DNA of 64,000 nucleotides. It comes from Uliginosibacterium aquaticum (lineage in GTDB: Bacteria > Pseudomonadota > Gammaproteobacteria > Burkholderiales > Rhodocyclaceae). Where the stretch lies: assembly GCF_012972705.2 (NCBI RefSeq), contig NZ_JABCSC020000002.1, forward strand, positions 776,324-840,323, written 5' to 3'. Of the stretch, positions 20,118 to 26,656 are shown piece by piece; positions within the stretch are counted from its first letter, which is position 1, and every line of letters starts with the position of its first letter. Both the position numbers and the translations under genes were made by a program. Below the pieces are notes generated by a model. That model saw only the letters and a list, made by a program, of their open reading frames with translations. It searched no databases and had not been told where the DNA came from.

Positions 20118-20561
20118 ATGTACAAGCACCTGCTCGTTCCAAGCGACGGCTCCGAGTTATCCAACCGAGCCGTCCAAAGTGCCGTGACACTGGCAAAAAG
20201 CCTGAATGCACGAGTCACGTTTCTTTACATCCAGCCAGAGTTTCCGCTGCCACTTGCGGGAGAAGGGGCCATGCTGGTCCCAGAGAGCCGTGAAGAATTC
20301 GCTCAGAGCACCCAGGAACAGGCCAAACGCATTCTTGGCCAAGCCGAGGAGGTCGCTGCGAAAGCCAGTGTTGCTGCCGCCTCGCGCACGTCGGTGAGCG
20401 ATATTCCATATGAGGAGATCATCAGCACCGCTGAAGCTGAAGGCTGCGATCTGATCTTCATGGCTTCACACGGACGCCGCGGATTGGCCGGCCTGTTGAT
20501 CGGCTCGGAAACCCACAAAGTTGTTACCCATAGCCAGATTCCGGTACTGGTCTACCGCTGA
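20118..20561 (+). CDS. Universal stress protein (UspA family)
   Basis: A 147-aa Usp domain that starts MYKHLLVPSDGSELS and has the ATP-loop GRRGLAGLLIGSETHKV followed by IPVLVYR. Translation is supported by CAGGAGG 6 nt upstream of the ATG. It sits between phaC and the cbb3 cluster, on the opposite strand to both. Usp proteins of this type are often induced by oxygen limitation, but no FNR box was seen in its 200-bp upstream region. Confidence 0.88.
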   Translation: MYKHLLVPSDGSELSNRAVQSAVTLAKSLNARVTFLYIQPEFPLPLAGEGAMLVPESREEFAQSTQEQAKRILGQAEEVAAKASVAAASRTSVSDIPYEEIISTAEAEGCDLIFMASHGRRGLAGLLIGSETHKVVTHSQIPVLVYR

Positions 20562-20588
20562 AAGCAAGCAGAGGGACTCGCGCGAAGA

Positions 20589-20843
20589 TCAGTCCGGCTG
20601 AGGATTGATCTCCGCGCTACTGCGCATGAAGAACAGGGTCGCCGCAGAACTGGCCGCACACAGCAACCAGAACGCGATAAAACCGATCGAGTAGGTTGCT
20701 GTCTGGGAAAAATGAACCGGTCTCCCCAGCAGATAGAGCTGCTGGGGATCGATAAAGGTGAAAAACACTACTTCAGCCATACCTGCCATCAGGAACGATG
20801 GCCACAAAATCACAATCAGACGACTCTTCATCCATTCGCTCAT
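20589..20843 (-). CDS. Small two-helix membrane protein at the end of the cco cluster
   Basis: An 84-aa protein with two hydrophobic segments (about 8-30 and 47-72), a charged N-terminus and a polar tail SSAEINPQPD. I do not recognise a family. It follows fixH by about 45 bp on the same strand and ends the cbb3-associated gene run, so an accessory role in oxidase assembly is possible but is inferred from position only. Confidence 0.6.
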   Translation of the reverse strand: MSEWMKSRLIVILWPSFLMAGMAEVVFFTFIDPQQLYLLGRPVHFSQTATYSIGFIAFWLLCAASSAATLFFMRSSAEINPQPD

Positions 20844-20889
20844 CAGAAGCCCCTCCTCTCGGACATTCGTAAGCGCTTCAAACAGACGC

Positions 20890-21393
20890 TCAGGACTTGA
20901 AGTCCAGCACTGAAGCCAGCGGAAAAACGCCGCTTGCGATCAGTTTCCAAGTCCCCCCCTGATCTTCAAGAATGAGTTTCCAGTGACCGGCTGACAGGCC
21001 TTCAAGCACTCCTCGATACTCTCCACCTTCCCGTCGCAACTCAATATCCCGATCCAGACCCGCCTTGACGGGGCTGACAACATGCAAATTCAGACGCTGC
21101 GGAAAAGTAATCTCCCGCTCAGCCTCCAGATGCAAGACAACCTCCCGACCTCGCTGCCGGAGAGTTCCGCTCAGGCCCAATTGGCGCGCAGTTTCCTGAC
21201 TCGCCAACGAGCGATTGATCTCCATGCCCTGTTTGTAATAATCATCGGCCACCAGACCATCATTCGAATGCCAAGCCAGATACCAGGTGGCAGCACCAGC
21301 TAGCACAGCCGTCAGCGGCATACTGATGATCAGCCAGGGCCACAACTGTCGATACCAGGGACGGGGATCAAGACTCATGGCAGGATTATTCAT
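20890..21393 (-). CDS. fixH: FixH/CcoH-family cbb3 oxidase assembly protein
   Basis: A 167-aa single-pass membrane protein with a helix at about 15-37 (WPWLIISMPLTAVLAGAATWYLAW), directly followed by the family hallmark NDGLVADDYYKQGMEINR, then a periplasmic beta-rich domain ending in a predicted beta-strand repeat. CcoH/FixH associates with subunits of cbb3-type cytochrome oxidase and is needed for its stable assembly. It follows ccoG by 9 bp, so the two are cotranscribed. Confidence 0.88.
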   Translation of the reverse strand: MNNPAMSLDPRPWYRQLWPWLIISMPLTAVLAGAATWYLAWHSNDGLVADDYYKQGMEINRSLASQETARQLGLSGTLRQRGREVVLHLEAEREITFPQRLNLHVVSPVKAGLDRDIELRREGGEYRGVLEGLSAGHWKLILEDQGGTWKLIASGVFPLASVLDFKS

Positions 21394-21402
21394 GCATGCA
21401 CC

Positions 21403-22815
21403 TCAACGTACGATGAAAACAGCTTTTTCCCTGATCAGCAGTGAAGGGTCATCCACAGCTCTCAGTTCGAACCATATCCGGTGCGAGCCTTTTTCCAACT
21501 CGTCCATCGGCACCCGCACACGCACCGGCAAAGATTGATTGCGAGCGGGGGGCATCACAATCGCAGCATCCACACCATCCAGGCTCACACCGGGCAGGCC
21601 TGAAACCGCCAACTGGACACTCCGGTCAGACTCCGCCATGTTCATCAGGTTCAACACATAAACGTTCTCGATCATTCCGCCTTCAGCTTCTCGGGAAATG
21701 ATCGATCGATCCTTGATTACATCCAGACGCAGCGGCGTACGGGTTGCTAATGCCCACACAAAGGTCACACAGATGATGCACAAGACAACGCTGTATATCA
21801 GAATACGCGGCCGCAGCACATGACGCAGGATGTCACGCCCCCCCCAATGCTGCTTAATGGCATTTTCGGTGGAATAGCGAATCAGTCCGCGCGGCGATCC
21901 CACCTTATCCATCACCTGATCACAAGCATCGATACAGGCTGCGCAGCCGATGCATTCATACTGCAAACCCTTGCGTATATCGATTCCCGTAGGACACACC
22001 TGCACGCAAATGCCGCAGTCCACACAATCGCCCAAACCTTGGGAACGGGGATCACTTCCCTTGCGACGCGAACCTCGAGGCTCACCGCGCTCCTCGTCGT
22101 AGGTAATCACCAGCGTATCCGGATCGAACATAACCCCTTGAAAGCGTGCATATGGACACATGAACTTGCACACCTGCTCGCGCATTACGCCCGCCATCAG
22201 GTAGGTAAAACCTCCGTAGAAAAAAATCCAGAACCACTCCCATCCCCCCAGCGTGAGACTGCTCAGGCCATGCAGAATTTCGCGGATCGGCGTGAAGTAG
22301 CCCACGAAGGTAATCCCGGTCCATAGCGAAAGGGCTATCCAGGCCACGTACTTGGCGCTCTTGCGCCACAGCTTGCCAACACTGGCCTCCTGCGCATCCA
22401 GCTTCATGCGCTTGGCCCGATCACCCTCGAAAAACTTCTCGATCCACAGGAATATTTCGGTGTAAACCGTCTGCGGGCAGGCAAAGCCACACCACAAACG
22501 CCCCGCTACCGCCGTAAACAGAAATAGGGAGTAGGCAGATATGATCAGCAGAATGGAGAGATAAAACACATCCTGCGGCCAGAACACCCAGCCGAAGATG
22601 TAGAACTTGCGCTCTCCGAGATGGAACAGCACAGCTTGACGATCATTCCAGGGCAGCCAGCACAGCCCGTAGAACACCAGTTGCGTAATCCACACCATCG
22701 CCCAGCGCGCCGTCGCGAATGCCCCTGTCACCGCCCGCGGATACACCTTCTGGCGCACGGCATAAAGTGAATCCCCTGCATCCTGATTATCGGTTTCCCG
22801 GGCGTCAGCCATCAC
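21403..22815 (-). CDS. ccoG: cbb3 oxidase accessory protein CcoG (FixG)
   Basis: A 470-aa membrane protein with about five helices and iron-sulfur cysteines. Visible are CGFACPQTVYTEIF after helix 2 and a ferredoxin-like CVDCGICVQVCPTGIDIRKGLQYECIG pair of cluster motifs, followed by CAACIDACD and a C-terminal Ig-like FixG domain. CcoG acts as a cupric reductase supplying Cu(I) for CcoN maturation. It lies downstream of ccoNOQP, separated by an unusually stable hairpin, and upstream of fixH. Confidence 0.94.
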   Translation of the reverse strand: MMADARETDNQDAGDSLYAVRQKVYPRAVTGAFATARWAMVWITQLVFYGLCWLPWNDRQAVLFHLGERKFYIFGWVFWPQDVFYLSILLIISAYSLFLFTAVAGRLWCGFACPQTVYTEIFLWIEKFFEGDRAKRMKLDAQEASVGKLWRKSAKYVAWIALSLWTGITFVGYFTPIREILHGLSSLTLGGWEWFWIFFYGGFTYLMAGVMREQVCKFMCPYARFQGVMFDPDTLVITYDEERGEPRGSRRKGSDPRSQGLGDCVDCGICVQVCPTGIDIRKGLQYECIGCAACIDACDQVMDKVGSPRGLIRYSTENAIKQHWGGRDILRHVLRPRILIYSVVLCIICVTFVWALATRTPLRLDVIKDRSIISREAEGGMIENVYVLNLMNMAESDRSVQLAVSGLPGVSLDGVDAAIVMPPARNQSLPVRVRVPMDELEKGSHRIWFELRAVDDPSLLIREKAVFIVR

Positions 22816-22856
22816 TACTCTCCTGCTTTAACCACAATTGTCCTGCACCAAACGCA

Positions 22857-22880
22857 AGCGGGGCGCCGAAGCGCCCCGCT
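22857..22880 (-). other. Stable UUCG-type hairpin between ccoP and ccoG
   Basis: Read on the transcribed (minus) strand, a perfect 10-bp stem AGCGGGGCGC/GCGCCCCGCT closes a TTCG tetraloop. There is no T-tract, so it is unlikely to terminate efficiently. The position, just after the ccoP stop, suits a 3'-protecting or processing hairpin that sets ccoNOQP above ccoGH expression. Confidence 0.6.
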
Positions 22881-22893
22881 CATGCTTGAACCC

Positions 22894-23799
22894 TTACTTG
22901 GCCTGACTCTTTGACAGGCTCAACACATAAGCGGCAAGCAAATGCACCTTTTCATCACCAAGTCGCTCCTTGAAGGCCGGCATCTGGTTAGTGCGCCCCT
23001 TGCTCACAGTTTCGATAATCGTCGCTTCCGAAGACCCCCACAACCACACGCGGTCAGTCAGATTAGGTGCGCCAAGCGCAGCATTACCCTTGCCCTCAGG
23101 GCCGTGGCAAGCCACACAGTTGGTCATGAAAGCATCCTTACCGCGCTGGGCACGCAAGGAATCATGCGCCAGCCCCGAAAGTGAGCGAACGTAGTTCGCC
23201 ACATCCTTCACGCCATCAGCACCTAGAACAGCCCCCCACGGAGGCATGACGCCATTGCGCCCACCAGTGATGGTGGTCTTAATCGTCGCCGACTCCCCAC
23301 CGTACAGCCAGTCCGTATCCGTCAGATTGGGGAAGCCTTTGGCACCTCGCGCATCTGAGCCATGGCACTGCGTGCAGTAAGTCAGGAACAGGCGCTGCCC
23401 CATCACCTGGGCCTCTGGATCAGCGGCCACAGCCAGCAAATCCTGTTTCATATACTTATCGTAAATCGGCTTAATCACAGCATCCTCCGCCGCAACCTCT
23501 GCCTTGTACTGCCCGACAGCACTCCAGCCAATCTTGCCCTGCCAACGGCCCAGGCCCGGATAGAGCGTGAAATAGGCAATACCGAAAGCCAGAGTCAGCC
23601 AGAACAACCACATCCACCAGCGCGGCAGCGGATTGTTGTACTCCTGCAAGTCTTCATCCCAGATATGGCCATGAAGCGCAACCGGCCCCTTGACCCGCTT
23701 GGTCATGTTGGAGATCAGAACCCATATACAAAACATCAGGCTCAGGATCACCAAACCTGCAACGTAGTAATGCCAGGTATCGCTGACAAAATCACTCAT
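22894..23799 (-). CDS. ccoP: cbb3-type cytochrome c oxidase subunit CcoP (diheme)
   Basis: A 301-aa membrane-anchored diheme cytochrome c. Two N-terminal helices (about 12-33 and 61-82) precede two heme-binding sites, C142-x2-C145-H146 (CTQCH) and C228-x2-C231-H232 (CVACH), each in a cytochrome c domain with a distal Met in GVMPPWGA and NQMPAFK. It passes electrons from soluble cytochromes or the bc1 complex to CcoO/CcoN. It lies between ccoQ and ccoG in the operon. Confidence 0.95.
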   Translation of the reverse strand: MSDFVSDTWHYYVAGLVILSLMFCIWVLISNMTKRVKGPVALHGHIWDEDLQEYNNPLPRWWMWLFWLTLAFGIAYFTLYPGLGRWQGKIGWSAVGQYKAEVAAEDAVIKPIYDKYMKQDLLAVAADPEAQVMGQRLFLTYCTQCHGSDARGAKGFPNLTDTDWLYGGESATIKTTITGGRNGVMPPWGAVLGADGVKDVANYVRSLSGLAHDSLRAQRGKDAFMTNCVACHGPEGKGNAALGAPNLTDRVWLWGSSEATIIETVSKGRTNQMPAFKERLGDEKVHLLAAYVLSLSKSQAK

Positions 23800-23805
23800 G
23801 ACGCC

Positions 23806-23994
23806 TTACCCCTCTGATTTCGATCGGGAAGCGGACTGCACATCCGCAGCTTCCTCATCCTGAAAAGGCAGCATGGCTGCCTCATCGAACCCCTTTCGGG
23901 CGGACTTACTGAAAGCCCACAGGATGATCGCCACGAAACAGCAGAAACCACCTGCCGTCACCAGCGAACGCACAAGATTGATATCCATTTCCAT
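23806..23994 (-). CDS. ccoQ: cbb3 oxidase subunit CcoQ (FixQ)
   Basis: A 62-aa single-helix membrane protein with its helix at about 10-28 (SLVTAGGFCCFVAIILWAFS), followed by the typical SARKGFDEAAMLPFQDEE cytoplasmic tail. It stabilises the interaction of CcoP with the CcoNO core. It is located between ccoO and ccoP with 11- and 6-bp gaps. Confidence 0.9.
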   Translation of the reverse strand: MEMDINLVRSLVTAGGFCCFVAIILWAFSKSARKGFDEAAMLPFQDEEAADVQSASRSKSEG

Positions 23995-24005
23995 GGCAAG
24001 CCGCC

Positions 24006-24629
24006 TTATTTGTTGCCTGCCGGAATGGCCGTGCCCAGCCCTTGCAGGTAGGCCACCAGCGCATCCAGTTCAGAAACACCCTCAAGCGCCTTGGGCGCTG
24101 CAGCGATTTCCGCATCGGTATACGGCACACCGACCGCACGCAGGGCGCGCATTTTCGTCTCGATGGTCGCAACATCTGCAGCCTTGAGCGGGCGGTCCAG
24201 CCACGAGAAAGCCGGCATATTGGACTCTGGCACCACATCGCGCGGATTCAGCAGATGGGCTCGCTGCCACACATCCGAATAGCGGCCACCAACACGTGCC
24301 AGATCCGGCCCGGTACGCTTGGAACCCCATTGGAAGGGATGGTCATATACAAACTCGCCTGCCACCGAGTAATGGCCATAACGCTCGGTTTCAGCCCGGA
24401 AAGGACGAATCATCTGTGAGTGACACAGATAGCAGCCTTCGCGAACATAGATATCACGCCCGGTCAGGCGTACCGGATCGTAAGGCTTCACGCCCTCGAC
24501 GGGCTTGGTCGTGGAATGCTGGAAAAACAGCGGCACGATCTCGACCAAGCCACCCACGCTGATCACCATCAGCGTCAGCACGATCAGCCAAGGAACGCTC
24601 TTTTCGATCAGTTCATTATTCAGTTTCAT
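24006..24629 (-). CDS. ccoO: cbb3-type cytochrome c oxidase subunit CcoO (monoheme)
   Basis: A 207-aa membrane-anchored monoheme cytochrome c. One N-terminal helix (about 13-33) is followed by the heme site C66-x2-C69-H70 in [15 protein letters not shown] and a distal Met in [11 protein letters not shown]. It is the obligate electron-transfer partner of CcoN, encoded 13 bp upstream. Confidence 0.95.
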   Translation of the reverse strand: MKLNNELIEKSVPWLIVLTLMVISVGGLVEIVPLFFQHSTTKPVEGVKPYDPVRLTGRDIYVREGCYLCHSQMIRPFRAETERYGHYSVAGEFVYDHPFQWGSKRTGPDLARVGGRYSDVWQRAHLLNPRDVVPESNMPAFSWLDRPLKAADVATIETKMRALRAVGVPYTDAEIAAAPKALEGVSELDALVAYLQGLGTAIPAGNK

Positions 24630-24642
24630 CTGTGCTCTCCCC

Positions 24643-26064
24643 TCAGTGCGCAGCAGCCGGAGCTACGACTGGCGCATCGACGGCACGACCATCAGCGATC
24701 GTGCGCACCATGTTGTAGAACATGATGAACATGCCGCCCAGATACAGCGTGCCGCCCAGCAGACGAATAATCCAGTACGGATAGCTGGCCTTGACACTCT
24801 CAACGAAAGCCCATTTCAGGGTGCCGTCAATATTGGTGTCACGCCACATCAGCCCCTGCATCACCCCAGCAATCCACAGCGATGCGATGTAGAGCACGAT
24901 GCCGATGGTGGCAATCCAGAAGTGCCAGGTGATCAGCTTGGTAGAATACATTCCAGTCTTACCGTAGAGGCGCGGCAACAGGTAATAGATGGAGCCGATC
25001 GAGATCATCCCCACCCAACCCAGCGCGCCCGAGTGCACGTGACCAATGGTCCAGTCGGTGTAGTGAGACAGCGCATTCACCGTCTTGATCGACATCATCG
25101 GCCCCTCAAAGGTCGACATGCCGTAGAACGATAGCGAAGTGATCAGGAACTTCAGGATAGGATCATCCCGCAACTTCTCCCAAGCGCCAGAGAGCGTCAT
25201 CACCCCGTTAATCATGCCACCCCAGCTGGGAGCCAGCAGAATCAGCGAAAACACCATACCGACTGACTGAGTCCAGTCAGGCAGCGCCGTGTAATGCAGA
25301 TGGTGGGGGCCTGCCCACATATAAGTGAAGATCAGGGCCCAGAAGTGCACAACCGAAAGACGGTAGGAATACACCGGGCGACCGGCTTGTTTCGGCACAA
25401 AGTAATACATCATGCCGAGGAAGCCTGCTGTCAGGAAAAAGCCCACAGCATTGTGACCATACCACCACTGAATCATTGCATCCTGAACTCCAGCATAAGC
25501 CGAGTAGGACTTGAACAGGGAGACTGGAACAGCAGCCGAATTCACGATGTGAAGTAGCGCAACAGCAAGAATGAAGGCACCATAGAACCAGTTCGCCACA
25601 TAGATATGGGGCGTCTTGCGCTTGGCGATAGTGCCGAAGAAAACTACGGCATAAGACACCCATACGATGGCTATCAGGATATCAATCGGCCATTCAAGCT
25701 CGGCGTACTCCTTTCCTGAAGTCATGCCCAGCGGCAGCGTGATCGCCGCCAGCAGGATCACCAGCTGCCAGCCCCAGAAGGTAAAGCTGGCAAGCTTGGG
25801 CAGAAACAGATTCGTGTGACAGGTCCGCTGTACCACGAAGTAGGAGGTCGCGAACAGCGCACAGCCACCGAAAGCGAAAATCACCGCATTCGTATGCAGG
25901 GGGCGCAGCCGCCCGAAGTGAAGGAATTCGTGGACATTGAGTTCGGGCCATACCAGCTGGGCCGCGATGATCACGCCCACCAGCATGCCGACGATACCCC
26001 ATACCACCGTCATGATCGCGAACTGTCGTACGACTGAATAGTCGTAAGTCGCCTGGGTTTGCAT
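24643..26064 (-). CDS. ccoN: cbb3-type cytochrome c oxidase catalytic subunit CcoN
   Basis: A 473-aa heme-copper oxidase subunit I with about 12 membrane helices. It holds the low-spin heme b and the heme b3-CuB centre that reduces O2 with high affinity. His57 in RPLHTNAV is a heme ligand; [34 protein letters not shown] and [11 protein letters not shown] carry the CuB and heme b3 histidines. A GAGGTGG 5 nt before the ATG supports the start. The gene heads ccoNOQP-GH. Its 5' region carries an FNR box at 26208-26221. Confidence 0.96.
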   Translation of the reverse strand: MQTQATYDYSVVRQFAIMTVVWGIVGMLVGVIIAAQLVWPELNVHEFLHFGRLRPLHTNAVIFAFGGCALFATSYFVVQRTCHTNLFLPKLASFTFWGWQLVILLAAITLPLGMTSGKEYAELEWPIDILIAIVWVSYAVVFFGTIAKRKTPHIYVANWFYGAFILAVALLHIVNSAAVPVSLFKSYSAYAGVQDAMIQWWYGHNAVGFFLTAGFLGMMYYFVPKQAGRPVYSYRLSVVHFWALIFTYMWAGPHHLHYTALPDWTQSVGMVFSLILLAPSWGGMINGVMTLSGAWEKLRDDPILKFLITSLSFYGMSTFEGPMMSIKTVNALSHYTDWTIGHVHSGALGWVGMISIGSIYYLLPRLYGKTGMYSTKLITWHFWIATIGIVLYIASLWIAGVMQGLMWRDTNIDGTLKWAFVESVKASYPYWIIRLLGGTLYLGGMFIMFYNMVRTIADGRAVDAPVVAPAAAH

Positions 26065-26207
26065 AAGCCACCTCGTGTTGGAGAAGGAACCCAGCGCCTG
26101 CCAGTCTGTCAGATGTCATCGAAAGCTACCTGACGGCAGATGCAGTCAGGCAATGCACGACAACTTGAAGCAGCAGGAGAGCCTCACCCTGCTCTCTTGA
26201 GCCCGGA

Positions 26208-26221
26208 TTGACGTACATCAA
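26208..26221. promoter_or_regulatory. FNR box upstream of ccoN
   Basis: TTGACGTACATCAA matches the FNR consensus at nine of ten positions. It is embedded in a larger palindrome (CCCGG on the left, CCGGG on the right, 26202-26226). It lies about 145 bp upstream of the ccoN ATG. A convincing -10 at the -41.5 geometry was not seen, so the exact start site is open. Confidence 0.75.
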
Positions 26222-26294
26222 CCGGGTTTTTGCGCTGGCGCAAATCCTAGCACAACAGAAGGGTCTTTTCGGCCCCCAGGAAAACCTGTAGACG

Positions 26295-26320
26295 AAAAAA
26301 AGGGTGCGACAAGCGCACCC
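26295..26320 (-). terminator. Rho-independent terminator ending the candidate sRNA / ccoS transcript
   Basis: A perfect 7-bp stem GGGTGCG/CGCACCC with a five-base loop is followed by seven T residues on the minus strand. It separates the ccoI-ccoS unit and candidate sRNA from the ccoN promoter. Confidence 0.85.
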
Positions 26321-26395
26321 CCAACCCCAACAGAGAGACTTCACGAAACCCCAGAATTAGCTCTGAAGTTTCGCCGCCGACGCCCCCGTCGGCAT
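26295..26395 (-). ncRNA. Candidate FNR-dependent small RNA between ccoS and ccoN
   Basis: This roughly 101-nt transcript is predicted from sequence only. The proposed +1 (A at 26395) lies 41.5 bp downstream of the centre of an FNR box, with CATACT as -10. The RNA would contain a 7-bp hairpin (GCCGACG/CGTCGGC, 26393-26376) and a continuous 12-bp stem (CGAAACUUCAGA/UCUGGGGUUUCG with two U-G pairs, 26373-26344, loop 26361-26356). A single-stranded UGAAGUCUCUCUGUUGGGGUU segment follows, then a GGGTGCG/CGCACCC terminator with seven T (26320-26295). No protein gene explains this stretch. The arrangement resembles FNR-activated sRNAs such as E. coli FnrS and meningococcal AniS, although no sequence similarity to them is claimed. 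Confidence 0.65.
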
Positions 26396-26402
26396 GGGAT
26401 GC

Positions 26403-26443
26403 AGTATGCAGGAGTGCGAGAAACACGGCTTGACTGAAATCAA
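26403..26443 (-). promoter_or_regulatory. Class II FNR-dependent promoter of the candidate sRNA
   Basis: On the minus strand the FNR box TTGATTTCAGTCAA (26443-26430) is followed after 21 bp by the -10 hexamer CATACT (26408-26403). The box centre is exactly 41.5 bp from A26395, the textbook class II activation geometry. The site lies just after the ccoS stop codon and about 370 bp before ccoN. Confidence 0.7.
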
Positions 26444-26448
26444 GCGTC

Positions 26449-26655
26449 CTACACCAAAGTGCTATTTTTCTCGCCAGCTCCCTGAGCGCTTTCCGCATCG
26501 CGCGCCGGCGCACGATCATCATCCATCATCAGCTTGAAAGCAGGCCCTTCCATGTCGTCGAACTGCCCGTCCTTCACTGACCACCAGAACAACCAGGCAA
26601 TGACAAAAACCAGCACTACCGACAGGGGGATCAATATATAGAGGCTGCTTTCCAC
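26449..26655 (-). CDS. ccoS: cbb3 oxidase assembly protein CcoS
   Basis: A 68-aa single-helix membrane protein. The family N-terminus MESSLYILIPLSVVLVFVIAW is encoded from a GTG at 26655, one base after the ccoI stop codon, so translational coupling is likely; a longer in-frame ATG start (26685) would lie inside ccoI. The family feature WWSVKDGQFDDMEGPAFKLMMDDD follows the helix. CcoS is required for heme insertion into CcoN. Confidence 0.88.
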   Translation of the reverse strand: MESSLYILIPLSVVLVFVIAWLFWWSVKDGQFDDMEGPAFKLMMDDDRAPARDAESAQGAGEKNSTLV

Positions 26656-26656
26656 G

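Noticed and set aside
26247..26522. 91-codon minus-strand ORF overlapping the ccoS end and the sRNA candidate
   Set aside because: No ribosome binding site or recognisable motif, and it overlaps ccoS; the stretch is better explained by the FNR promoter, hairpins and terminator.
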